The position numbers and the translations under genes are program-made. A stretch of 42,068 nucleotides of DNA from an uncultured Oscillospiraceae bacterium (lineage in GTDB: Bacteria > Bacillota_A > Clostridia > Oscillospirales > Oscillospiraceae). The stretch's first letter is position 1; each line of letters begins with the position of its first letter. The notes beneath the pieces were generated by a model. That model was not told the DNA's origin, did no database searches, and worked only from the letters and a program-made list of their open reading frames with translations. The DNA lies in contig CANRKN010000005.1 in the NCBI GenBank assembly GCA_947631215.1, forward strand, positions 1 through 42,068, written 5' to 3'. Positions 26,646-34,960 of this stretch are shown here, in pieces.

Positions 26646-26696
26646 CCTGCAGGCTGGTCCGGCCGCTGTGGCCCTTCCTGCCTGACAGCCTGCAGG
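26646..26696 (-). promoter_or_regulatory. Hairpin between the VWA-FHA and phosphatase genes
   Basis: A perfect 11-bp inverted repeat (26646-26656 and 26686-26696) with a GC-rich 29-base interior lies in the 111-base gap before the phosphatase GTG. There is no T-run, so an RNA-processing or stabilising hairpin is likelier than a terminator. Confidence 0.5.
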
Positions 26697-26711
26697 ACCT
26701 CAGTCTGACCG

Positions 26712-28967
26712 TCAAGGATTCTGACTGGGAAGATGGACTCTCAAAACCGTATCGCCCAGTTCGATGGCGTCACCGTTTTTGACGTCCTGCTTCACATACG
26801 CAGTCATCGCTTTGCCGTTGATCGTTGTGCCGTTAGAGGAACCCATATCCTCAGCCTGCACCTTCTGACCGTCAAAGGTGAACATCAAATGGCGGCCGGA
26901 TATAGCTCCGTCATTGAATTCGATCTGCGCTCCGACATTGCCGCCGCTCCCTCCGAGGATAACGGATTCTCCCTTTTTTATATATATGCTGCGCTGATCA
27001 AGTTTCTCGCCGTTGAACTCCACCTCAAAGATGACGTCCACCGCTTCCAAGGCCTTGACCTTTCGCACAGTGCGCCTGCCGCCGGCCGTCCCGCCGTTTT
27101 CCGTTCCTTTAACGATCCGGCGCGTTTTTCTCTTGCCGCTGTTATCGCCGCCTTCTGTGCCGCCGCCATCGCCGCCTTCTGTGCCGCCGCCATTGCTATC
27201 GCCGCCAGGGACATCACGATCTTTTTTCTGCTTTCTTTCCTCTTTATCCGTCGATATCACTTTTTTCCGCCGCTTCGAGACGGCCAGGATGATTATGAGA
27301 AGAAGCAGCGCCGCCGCTCCTCCGGCGATCCACCAGATCGTCCCATCGTCCACCAGCTTCTCCACGGTCTGTCTGACCTCGCCTATAAAACCGGACCCAG
27401 CAGGAGACAGGACCAGCACCTGCGGTCTGGAATAGGTTGCCGTCTCCCCCAGCCGCACCTGCACCTCCAGCTCCTGTCCGCTGTCGGCCGGCAGCTGTAT
27501 GGCCGCCTGGAACGCATACTGGTTGCTGTCCACCTGCTGCGGCGTTATCTGCACCGGCGTCTTGTTCACATACAGCACCAGCTCATTCGGGTCCACCTCG
27601 CCCTGCACGTCGATCTCGCCGCTGATCGTCGCCGTCTTTCCCGGCACGAGCTGCTTCTTATCGCCGCTGTCCAGCACCAGGGAGAGCTTCGGCACGGGCG
27701 TGGCCTCCGGCATGGTCAATGTCACGCTCTGATAGCCGGAAGCGATATTCTGCGCCGGGATCTCCGCGCACACGCGCAGTTCTCCGCCGGATGCCATACC
27801 GGTGGCGCTGAAGGTATACCCGGCGCCGTTGTGCCTGATCTCCGCCGGCCAAACCTCTCCGTTGACCGTGATCGTCAGGTCACTGTCGGCAACGGTGCCC
27901 TGCTCCACATCGATATAGCCGGTGAGCGTAACGGTCCCGTCCGCGGGGACCTCTATTTGCTGGTCATCCAGGCGCAGAAGCAGCTGCGGCGGGAGCAGAT
28001 CGGAGGGCAGCGGTACATTCGTCCAGTTGACCTTCTGCTCCAGCTCGTTGCTCTCGACGTACCCGCCGCCTGCCGGTTCATACCGCACCGCAAAGGTACT
28101 GGCCTCGCCGAATCCGGACTTGCCGCCCACATTCACCAGGCCGGCGTGCAGCGACACGGCGCCGCGCATGATATCGCCCACCTGGCCGAGGCGCTCCTGC
28201 AGAGAGCCTGAAACGATCACGAACTGCTTGCCGCCCGTCATCACGGCAAAATCCGCCAGGCTCTCCGTATCCACGCTGCCGGCGTCATTCAGACCGATGC
28301 AGTAAAGCGGCACCTGCGCGGTCTTCACCGTATCATAGACGCTTTCCTTGGTGAACGCCTGCAGGTCCTCGGGGGGATCGTTCCATCCGTCCGTGATAAA
28401 GATGACGGCACTGCGCCCCGCGGCGTCACTGGCAAGCTGCGCGGCGTCGTTCACGCCCTTATAGAGCGCTGTCTTATCATCGGTCGGCTGTATACCGGCG
28501 ATCGTTTCCTTGATGGCGGCCTGATCCGCGCTGTTGGCGAGGATCTTTTTCACCTGCGTGCCGAAGGTAAGGATCGAGACCGTATCCTTGGGTCCGAGCC
28601 CATCCACAAAGGCGCTCAGGCCGCCGCGGATGCTCGTCATCATTTCCTCCGTCAGAGAGGTGGACACATCCACCGCGAACACATAGTGGACGCCCTGTGT
28701 CTCAGGGTCGAAGGGCTGGACGCCGTCCACGTCCAGCGTCTGACCGTCCACAGACACGAAAAAACGGTCTCCGGCCAGGTCGGGGGTGCAGGGAGCGCCA
28801 TCCGCGTCGGCCAGACTGACGTACATTGTCAGGTCCGCATCCGTCTGCTGTACCTGGTTGAGCTTCACCTCGCTCACGTTTCCCGAGGCGTAGGCACTGG
28901 GCATGAGCATCGCCAGGAGCGCCGCTGCCAGGAATATCATCAGCTCTTTCCGCACAAAGCGTTTCAT
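26712..28967 (-). CDS. VWA-domain membrane protein with cytoplasmic FHA domain
   Basis: 751 residues. A signal peptide (1-~28) comes first, then an extracellular von Willebrand A domain with intact MIDAS D100-x-S-x-S104. Ig-like repeats follow (~330-540), then one TM near 552-572, a basic/Gly-rich linker and a C-terminal FHA domain (ILGGSGGNVGAQIEF, ISGRHLMF, MGSSNGTTING). This wires an outside adhesion or ligand module to an inside phospho-Thr reader. ATG 28967 follows AGAGAGG. It is the second gene of the block, between the giant secreted protein and the phosphatase. Confidence 0.9.
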   Translation of the reverse strand: MKRFVRKELMIFLAAALLAMLMPSAYASGNVSEVKLNQVQQTDADLTMYVSLADADGAPCTPDLAGDRFFVSVDGQTLDVDGVQPFDPETQGVHYVFAVDVSTSLTEEMMTSIRGGLSAFVDGLGPKDTVSILTFGTQVKKILANSADQAAIKETIAGIQPTDDKTALYKGVNDAAQLASDAAGRSAVIFITDGWNDPPEDLQAFTKESVYDTVKTAQVPLYCIGLNDAGSVDTESLADFAVMTGGKQFVIVSGSLQERLGQVGDIMRGAVSLHAGLVNVGGKSGFGEASTFAVRYEPAGGGYVESNELEQKVNWTNVPLPSDLLPPQLLLRLDDQQIEVPADGTVTLTGYIDVEQGTVADSDLTITVNGEVWPAEIRHNGAGYTFSATGMASGGELRVCAEIPAQNIASGYQSVTLTMPEATPVPKLSLVLDSGDKKQLVPGKTATISGEIDVQGEVDPNELVLYVNKTPVQITPQQVDSNQYAFQAAIQLPADSGQELEVQVRLGETATYSRPQVLVLSPAGSGFIGEVRQTVEKLVDDGTIWWIAGGAAALLLLIIILAVSKRRKKVISTDKEERKQKKDRDVPGGDSNGGGTEGGDGGGTEGGDNSGKRKTRRIVKGTENGGTAGGRRTVRKVKALEAVDVIFEVEFNGEKLDQRSIYIKKGESVILGGSGGNVGAQIEFNDGAISGRHLMFTFDGQKVQAEDMGSSNGTTINGKAMTAYVKQDVKNGDAIELGDTVLRVHLPSQNP
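27147..27194. repeat. 24-base tandem repeat in the Gly-rich linker
   Basis: Two adjacent copies of a 24-base unit differ at the last base and encode a GGGTEGGD-type repeat in the linker before the FHA domain. Copy number could vary without breaking frame. Confidence 0.75.
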
Positions 28968-29010
28968 TTTTGAACCTCTCTTCAGGGGCCAAGGCCCACA
29001 GCTTTTAAAT

Positions 29011-29039
29011 AAGCGGCGGGACGGATCGTCCCGCCGCTT
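29011..29039 (-). terminator. 13-bp hairpin between the giant protein gene and the VWA-FHA gene
   Basis: Perfect GC-rich stem (29027-29039 with 29011-29023) and a three-base loop, followed on the minus strand by ATTTAAAA. The T-run is poor, so it is probably a partial terminator or 3' stabiliser. It could set the ratio between the abundant surface protein and the machine genes downstream. Confidence 0.6.
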
Positions 29040-29083
29040 TGGTTGGTCAGCGTTTTTCGTTATTCGTTATTCTGTGACAGCCG

Positions 29084-32000
29084 TCAGCTGAACTGCCTGG
29101 CAATGCTCTCATAGCGCTGGTAGGCGTCATAGAAAGCCACGTTATCCGTATAAGCGGCTGTGGAGCTGTATGCCGCGTTCAAAACGCCCTCTGTCTGCTT
29201 GGACTCGGTGAGCCAGCGGTAGAAGTTCGTCCCGCGGCCGCCGCGGCTGATATACCCGGCCTCATCCATGTCCACATCAAAGTCAGCATACAGCCATACC
29301 AGACCGCTGTAAGAGCCGTCAGCGTTCCGCTTGGCCGACACGTCGATGGAAGCCAGCGTTCCCTCGGGCACAGCCTTCAGGTCCGCAACAGCGGTGTCAT
29401 GGGTGCCGCTGACAAGATCGTCGATCGACGGGATGCTGTTATAGGTGCTGACGCGGGCATGGCCGCCGGCGGGCACATAATCCACCGCGCTGATGCTGTA
29501 GGTGAGCTGCAGCTGTCCCTGTTCGGTCAGCGCGCCCTTCACGCGGCCGATCTCGATGCCCTTATAGGCCAGTATCGGCAGTTCAAAGCCCTGACCGCCC
29601 GCCTGGAGCCCGGACAGGTCGATGGGAGCGGCGAACCGATGAGCCATCGCACCGGAAGCGGTGCGGCCGATGATGTTGGCGCCAAGGACTTCCGCCACAG
29701 CACCGCCCGCCAGTTCGGCCTTCGCGGGAACATCGACGCGCTTGGAGTTGCCGCAGAAGTCGGTCGTCGTGACCGCGACCACGTCGCCCTCCGCCAGAGG
29801 CGCGTCGAGGCGCGCATAGAAGTAGCCAAACTGGTCCACCGCCACATTGGAGGCCGGCACGGCGCTGACCGTCCCGTCCGCGTGGTTCACGTCGACAATG
29901 ACGGACGCGCTGGATTCCACATATCCCCACACAGCGCCGCTGCCGACGACAGCCTCGCTGCCGAGAACAGGCGTCTGGGCCTCGTCCTTATAGGTGATCA
30001 CGATCGTGGCGTCGCCGCCGGTCAGATCACTGTAGCCGACAGAAACAGCCGTGGGCTTGCCCACAGGGAAGCTGGTATCAGACAGATCCACCGTCTGCGT
30101 CCACTGCCTGACGCTGTTGTCATAGGCCTCCCCGCCGGCAATGGGCGCGATCGTATAGACGGAGCCGCCCACAGAGAGCTCCAGCTGCTCCCACACATTG
30201 GTATCGCCATAGAACACCAGCTTGCCGCTGGGCACTGTGGAGTCGGTTATGGGCTTGACGTAGACCGTATTCTGCGTCACAGCCGCGCTGGGAACGATAT
30301 TCAGCGTATGGGTGACAGGATTGCCCACGCAGTCATGATAGGTGATCGTGACTGTGCTGCCGGAATGGGGCAGCGTGGAGGGCTGGGTCATCCACTTGTT
30401 CACGTTGTTCCAGGTCATCGTGCCGTTCATGCCGGTGACGGCGGCCACATCCTCCTGGATGTTGACCCCACCGAACGTGCCGCTGACAGATATGGGCATC
30501 TCATTGACAGAATCACCGATGGTCAGCGCCAGCATCTCGTCTGTGGTCCGGTTCTCCACCGTCTGGGTGGTGTTGACCCCGGCGGTGTCGAAGGCGGTGT
30601 TCACAGCCGCCGTGGCCGTGAGGTGGTTGATACCATCCAAAAGCACAGCGCTTACTGTCAGGCTGCCGGCGGGGTTGCCGCCGAACCAGCCGCCCTCCGC
30701 GCCGGAAGCGCCCGCCAGCGCCATGAGCTGACCCACCGTCAGCACCAGGGAGCCGTCCTCCGCAGGCTTGACGCCCATCAGCTCACTGTAGGAGACGCCG
30801 CTGTAATGGTAAGTCCTGCCGCCCACCTTCAGAACGATCCAATCGTCGGCGCCGACAGCCCCTGCGGACTCCGCCGACGGGCTGACCGTCACGGTGCCAT
30901 TGCCGTCAAGAAGGACACGGCCATAGCCATAGGGATCGCCGTCCAGATAGGGGACCATCCCCGCGCCGGCGGCCGTACTGATCGTCATGTAAGCATCCAC
31001 GCTCGTAACGGTCACAGGCTCTCCGCACAGCGCTTCCACGGCGCCGTCATTGCTTACGGCCTTTATTGTCAGCACGGTGCCGGCCGGCAGGCCGGACTGC
31101 CATGTCATGGTGTGTCCGTCCTCCCCGGCGGCAGAGTAATTGATGGCGGGGATCGTGAAGGAACCGGCCAGACCGCCCTCCTCCCCGGACTGCTCATCCT
31201 GCGGGATGGAGGTGGGGATATTCGGGACGGCCGCATCTTCGGCGTCAGGCGTCACGTAGTTGTTCTCCACTGCCGTCGTATCGGTCAGAAGGGACAAAGT
31301 CACATACTCCTGAAGATCGGGGATAAGTTCCGCGCCTTCCCCGCCCACCATCTGGTAAGCGACTTTCCCCACCGTATGGGTCGTGATCTCCGCAGCATCC
31401 TCGGCGTCGCCCAGCACCACATCAAAGGCAGGCTCAGGGGAAATGGTGAACGCATCCGCAAAGGTCTGATCGGCCGCTGTCACGGTATAGTTGGCCGATT
31501 CGGCGGCGGCCGCCACCTGGACGCTGATGTCATACTGGCCGGGCAGTTCCTGATCCTCGCCCTTCACGCGCTCGGCCTGAACGGTAAGGATATCATCGTC
31601 ACCCACGCCGTCAAACAGTTCCTCATCGCCGGCCGCTACGCCGTCGACCATCACATAGAACCAGTTGTCCCCCTCAGGCTCGGTCCCCTCCTCAGGAGCC
31701 GCCACAACCTGGACCGCGGGGTCCGCAGCGCCGAACAGCTTTTTGCCGGCGGCAGATATGGTCAGGGGGCTGGGCACGATCTCATAGGTATCGGTAAACT
31801 CACCGGTGAAGCTGCCTTGGCAGGTGACGGTCACATGGATGACGCCAACACTGGCCAGGTCGCCCGTCTCTGTCTCCTCTCCCTCGCGCACATAGGAGAC
31901 GGTGAATCCGGTGTCAGGGACGATCTCATCCGTACCGGGCTCGCTGCCCTCCACATAGCCCTTCTTATAGACGAGCTCGGGCTTCCACGCATGGTCCGCT

Positions 32001-33838
32001 CCGTCGTATACATACCCTGCGTCATTCTCGTCCGCGTTGACAAGGCTGTCGGCGGTGAGAGCCAGAGGCTCGATGGTGAAATTGGCCTCTTTTGTTCCGC
32101 TGTAATTGCTGCCGGGGGCAGCCTTGACGATCACGGTCGCGGTGCCCGCCTCGATATTGTCGGCATACTCCAGCACATAGTCCGTGCCCTCGGTCAGAGT
32201 CCTGTATCCGTCTCTCACCGTTACCTTCGGCGTATGGGGTTCGCCGTTGAACACCACGTTCTCAGGCTCGCTGACCGTCACGTCTTCCAGGGATATACCG
32301 GCGATGGTGTATATCTCCGTCCGGGTGCCGGTAAAGTTGCCCTGGCCGGTGATAACGACCTCTATGTCGCCGACGTCCGTGAAATTGGCCTCCCACAGGG
32401 CCTTGCCGTCATAGGTCACGGTATAGTCGGTGCGCTCGTAAAGCCGCGTGCCCTCATAGGTGAGGCGGAGCTGGGGGTAATGGGCCGTGCCGGTATAGGT
32501 CGCGCTGTCAAGACCGGCCACTTCGGCCTCGCTGATATCCAGCGGCAGGATGTTGTAGGTGACCTGGACGGAACCGCCCTCAAAAACGCAGTTGCCCGAG
32601 GCCGCGCGTACAGTGACCTGGACCTCGCCCACGTTGGTAGTATTCCAGGACCAGGTGAACCGGAAGTCAGAGCCGGGCAGGGTGTGCCCGTCATAGGTGA
32701 CGGTGGGCTCCACTTCCTGCCTCTTGCCGTTGTATGTCACGTCCTCTGCACTCACGGCCTCGCCGGTCAGAGTGAGGGCGTTGATCGTCAGCGTGCCGGA
32801 CAGGCTGACGGTATAGTTGCTCTGCACTGCCTCGCCGGCGGCATTTCTGATGACACAGCTGACAGCCGTGACCCCGGTGCCGCCCGCATAGGTGCCGCGA
32901 TCGACCGCATTCGTGGTGATGCTCTCCACGGCGTCGCCGGCCGCGAGCTGACCGCCGTCGCTGACGTCCTCACCGGAAAGGACGACAGGGGCGCCGTTAT
33001 AGGTCTTGACCGCGCTCACAGTGAACGTCACGGCCTTGGGCGCGATGGTGAACGCATAGGACTGCCTGATCGCCGCCTGCCCATCCAGGGTCCAGGTGGC
33101 GGTCACTTTGTAGTCGCCCGCATTGATCGGCGCTGTCCCGCCGTAGGAAGTGCCGTCCGCCCCGACATATTCATAGGCCACCTCGGCGCCTGCATAAGCC
33201 TCCGCGCCGGTCCCGGACAGCGTGGCGGTGACCGCCTTCGGGCTGCCGCTGTATGTAAGACCACCGGAAACATTCCACTGGACCGTCACATTCTCGGGGA
33301 CCACGTCGGGCTCAGGCTCTTCCTGGGCGTCATCGTCCGGGGCAGGCGTCTCCTCGCCGGTCTCATCGCCGGTGCCGGTCTCATCATCGGTGCCGGCCTC
33401 GTTGTCAGTGGCGTCGCCGGTCGTCTCATCCGTATCGGAGGGCTCAGAAGCATCCGCGTCGGCAGAGCCGTCGCCCTCGGCCTGCGCATCCGCGGCAGGC
33501 TCTGTCTGGGTCTGCTCATCCGCGGTGTCAGCGTCGGCCGATCCTTCCGAAGATTCGGATACCTCTTCAGTAGAGGATGTATCGCCCGAGCCCGTCTCCA
33601 CGGCCGCGGGCTCCTGCTCCTCTGCCGCGTCAGGCGCGGCGGTCACGGCAGCCTCTTTCTCCGCGGGCGCAGAAGCCGCCACAGGCGCGGAGGTCGCCGC
33701 AGGGGCAGACTCGGTCTTGGCCGCCTCGGCGGTCCCGGCCGACTGCTCCTCAGCCGTATCCGACGGTGCTGCGCCAACAAAAGACAAAATCATAGCCAGC
33801 ACCATCACCACGCTGAATACTCTCTTCAGCATCTTCAT
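29084..33838 (-). CDS. Giant secreted MBG/Ig-like repeat protein
   Basis: 1584 residues. MKMLKRVFSVVMVLAMILSFVGA is a clear signal peptide if read as basic start plus hydrophobic core. Residues ~28-175 are a low-complexity acidic Ala/Thr/Glu/Asp stalk. Several MBG-type repeats follow (TYSGSPKAVTATLSG, YNGKRQEVEPTVTYDG, FNGEPHTPKVTVRDG, INAGDYKVTATW), then further Ig-like and unassigned domains. No LPXTG, C-terminal TM, SLH or choline-binding repeat is seen, so its anchoring is unknown. AGGAGG lies eight bases before the chosen ATG; the frame is open 14 codons further. It leads the kinase/secretion block. Confidence 0.85.
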   Translation of the reverse strand: MKMLKRVFSVVMVLAMILSFVGAAPSDTAEEQSAGTAEAAKTESAPAATSAPVAASAPAEKEAAVTAAPDAAEEQEPAAVETGSGDTSSTEEVSESSEGSADADTADEQTQTEPAADAQAEGDGSADADASEPSDTDETTGDATDNEAGTDDETGTGDETGEETPAPDDDAQEEPEPDVVPENVTVQWNVSGGLTYSGSPKAVTATLSGTGAEAYAGAEVAYEYVGADGTSYGGTAPINAGDYKVTATWTLDGQAAIRQSYAFTIAPKAVTFTVSAVKTYNGAPVVLSGEDVSDGGQLAAGDAVESITTNAVDRGTYAGGTGVTAVSCVIRNAAGEAVQSNYTVSLSGTLTINALTLTGEAVSAEDVTYNGKRQEVEPTVTYDGHTLPGSDFRFTWSWNTTNVGEVQVTVRAASGNCVFEGGSVQVTYNILPLDISEAEVAGLDSATYTGTAHYPQLRLTYEGTRLYERTDYTVTYDGKALWEANFTDVGDIEVVITGQGNFTGTRTEIYTIAGISLEDVTVSEPENVVFNGEPHTPKVTVRDGYRTLTEGTDYVLEYADNIEAGTATVIVKAAPGSNYSGTKEANFTIEPLALTADSLVNADENDAGYVYDGADHAWKPELVYKKGYVEGSEPGTDEIVPDTGFTVSYVREGEETETGDLASVGVIHVTVTCQGSFTGEFTDTYEIVPSPLTISAAGKKLFGAADPAVQVVAAPEEGTEPEGDNWFYVMVDGVAAGDEELFDGVGDDDILTVQAERVKGEDQELPGQYDISVQVAAAAESANYTVTAADQTFADAFTISPEPAFDVVLGDAEDAAEITTHTVGKVAYQMVGGEGAELIPDLQEYVTLSLLTDTTAVENNYVTPDAEDAAVPNIPTSIPQDEQSGEEGGLAGSFTIPAINYSAAGEDGHTMTWQSGLPAGTVLTIKAVSNDGAVEALCGEPVTVTSVDAYMTISTAAGAGMVPYLDGDPYGYGRVLLDGNGTVTVSPSAESAGAVGADDWIVLKVGGRTYHYSGVSYSELMGVKPAEDGSLVLTVGQLMALAGASGAEGGWFGGNPAGSLTVSAVLLDGINHLTATAAVNTAFDTAGVNTTQTVENRTTDEMLALTIGDSVNEMPISVSGTFGGVNIQEDVAAVTGMNGTMTWNNVNKWMTQPSTLPHSGSTVTITYHDCVGNPVTHTLNIVPSAAVTQNTVYVKPITDSTVPSGKLVFYGDTNVWEQLELSVGGSVYTIAPIAGGEAYDNSVRQWTQTVDLSDTSFPVGKPTAVSVGYSDLTGGDATIVITYKDEAQTPVLGSEAVVGSGAVWGYVESSASVIVDVNHADGTVSAVPASNVAVDQFGYFYARLDAPLAEGDVVAVTTTDFCGNSKRVDVPAKAELAGGAVAEVLGANIIGRTASGAMAHRFAAPIDLSGLQAGGQGFELPILAYKGIEIGRVKGALTEQGQLQLTYSISAVDYVPAGGHARVSTYNSIPSIDDLVSGTHDTAVADLKAVPEGTLASIDVSAKRNADGSYSGLVWLYADFDVDMDEAGYISRGGRGTNFYRWLTESKQTEGVLNAAYSSTAAYTDNVAFYDAYQRYESIARQFS

Positions 33839-33905
33839 TTTTATGTCCTCCTCTTTGATCTTCCTCAAAGTGGTTACCAACGTACAGTTTTTTATCCAGA
33901 GGCTA

Positions 33906-33934
33906 TTGACCAGGAGAAATCACTTTGCTATAAT
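33906..33934 (+). promoter_or_regulatory. Consensus sigmaA promoter pointing away from the giant gene
   Basis: On the plus strand TTGACC (33906-33911) and TATAAT (33929-33934) have a 17-base spacer. It reads into the 3' end of the convergent serine-recombinase gene, so it would make an antisense RNA. It lies in the intergenic region where the minus-strand promoter of the giant protein would be expected; only weak candidates exist in that orientation. Confidence 0.65.
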
Positions 33935-34611
33935 TAACCATAACTATGTACAGTGGTATCAGGGGGATTTTCGGCATCCTGATCCGGTGGAGATAAAACT
34001 GTGCTTTTTGCGCCGCTTTCATAAACTAACGTCCATTTTAAAAACGTTTTGTGTGTGACTCCTAATAATTCCGCCGCTTTCCTGGCCGAGAGTTCCCCGC
34101 TGTTCCACCGTGTCCGTATTTCCGCGAAACCCTCCGGCAGCGGGAGCGGCTTGCGCCCGAAGCGGATGCCCCGTGCCTTGGCCGCGGCGATGCCCTCCGC
34201 CTGACGCTGCCGGATGAACTCCCGCTCAGTCTGGGCCACATAGCTCAGCAGCTGCAGCACGATGTCCGCTATCAGGGTGCCCGTCAGGTCCCTGCCCCGT
34301 CTTGTATCCAGCAGAGGCATGTCCAGCACGACGATGGCCACCTTCTTCTCCCTCGTGAGCATTCTCCATTGCTCCAGGATCTCATCATAGTTTCGCCCCA
34401 GCCGGTCGATGCTCTTGATCACAAGGGTGTCGCCCGGCCTCAGTTTTCTCAGGAGCCGTCTGTAGCCCGGCCGCTCAAAATCCTTTCCCGACTGTCGGTC
34501 TGCGAAAATGTGGCCGGCGGGGACGCCGAACTCCTCTATGGCGATCAACTGGCGGTCCGTGTTCTGGTCTTTGCTGGAGACGCGAGCATACCCATATATA
34601 CTTTCGTTCAT
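33934..34611 (-). CDS. Small serine recombinase (resolvase/invertase family)
   Basis: 225 residues. The N-terminal catalytic domain starts YGYARVSSKDQNTDRQ with the nucleophile Ser12. It continues with FADRQSGKDFERPGYRRLL, GDTLVIKSIDRLGRNY and YVAQTEREFIRQRQAEGI, the resolvase E-helix. The C-terminal HTH reads SARKAAELLGVTHKTFLKW. The length matches DNA invertases and resolvases rather than large integrases. ATG 34611 has AGGAGG seven bases upstream; a longer frame to 34701 would run into the integrase remnant. It ends 95 bases before the giant surface gene, which makes local inversion a natural hypothesis. Confidence 0.93.
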   Translation of the reverse strand: MNESIYGYARVSSKDQNTDRQLIAIEEFGVPAGHIFADRQSGKDFERPGYRRLLRKLRPGDTLVIKSIDRLGRNYDEILEQWRMLTREKKVAIVVLDMPLLDTRRGRDLTGTLIADIVLQLLSYVAQTEREFIRQRQAEGIAAAKARGIRFGRKPLPLPEGFAEIRTRWNSGELSARKAAELLGVTHKTFLKWTLVYESGAKSTVLSPPDQDAENPPDTTVHSYG

Positions 34612-34642
34612 TCTGTTTCCTCCTGTCTGTCGATGGTGCTTC

Positions 34643-34659
34643 CAGTTTAGAGGAAACTG
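34643..34659. promoter_or_regulatory. Small palindrome in the recombinase leader
   Basis: CAGTTT and AAACTG arms flank five bases, next to the presumed -10 (TAAACT on the minus strand). It may be an operator or crossover half-site. Confidence 0.3.
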
Positions 34660-34910
34660 TCCACACGCCGATACTTGATCGTGCCTGGTTTGAGACGACA
34701 TTTATCTGTCAATGCAGCGGAAAGGAGTAAAAACGAAAGCAGATGCTCCTTCCAGGCCACGGCCAGCTCCTTTGTGACCGTCCGCCCGGCCAGCCAGGCC
34801 GCGAGCTCCTCCACGTTCCGCACGTACATCTTCACCGTCGCCGGCGCCCGCTCTTCCTCCTCCATATGCCGGGTGAACATCTCGATCTGTCCCTCTGTGA
34901 TGTTGCGCAT
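34647..34910 (-). pseudogene. Truncated tyrosine-integrase N-terminal domain with a 33-base in-frame insertion
   Basis: The ATG at 34910, after CGGAGGG, encodes the SAM-like core-binding domain of a phage-type integrase (MRNITEGQIEMFTRHMEEEE, then TVKMYVRNVEELAAWLAG). At KEHL the frame passes through 33 bases identical to the spore-protein leader at 35149, then resumes as LKPGTIKYRRVDSFL, the expected next helix, and stops at 34647. The whole catalytic domain is missing. Removing 11 codons restores the family spacing between KEHL and LKP. Not functional as an integrase. Confidence 0.7.
34706..34738. repeat. 33-base direct repeat, copy A
   Basis: Exact copy of 35149-35181. It lies inside the integrase remnant and contains the AAAGGAG ribosome-binding site read on the plus strand, but no spore-protein gene follows it. 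Confidence 0.95.
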
Positions 34911-34920
34911 AAAAAACGCC

Positions 34921-34960
34921 CTCCGTTTCGTGTAGTGCTTCCATTCTACACAAAACGGGG
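34921..34960. promoter_or_regulatory. 15-bp imperfect palindrome over the integrase promoter
   Basis: Arms 34921-34935 and 34946-34960 match at 13 of 15 positions around a ten-base centre. The right arm and centre cover the presumed -10 (TAGAAT, minus strand; TTGGGA lies 18 bases further up). The layout suits an operator or a leader RNA hairpin. Confidence 0.5.

Noticed and set aside
27121..27210. Repeats in the VWA-FHA linker and the KG tract of the kinase as a possible CRISPR array
   Set aside because: Units are adjacent, in frame and without spacers; they encode Gly- and Lys-rich linkers. No CRISPR array or cas gene is present in the window.
29399..33937. A 1512-codon open frame on the plus strand opposite the giant secreted protein
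   Set aside because: It lacks a ribosome-binding site, signal or motifs, whereas the minus strand has a signal peptide, MBG repeats and AGGAGG.
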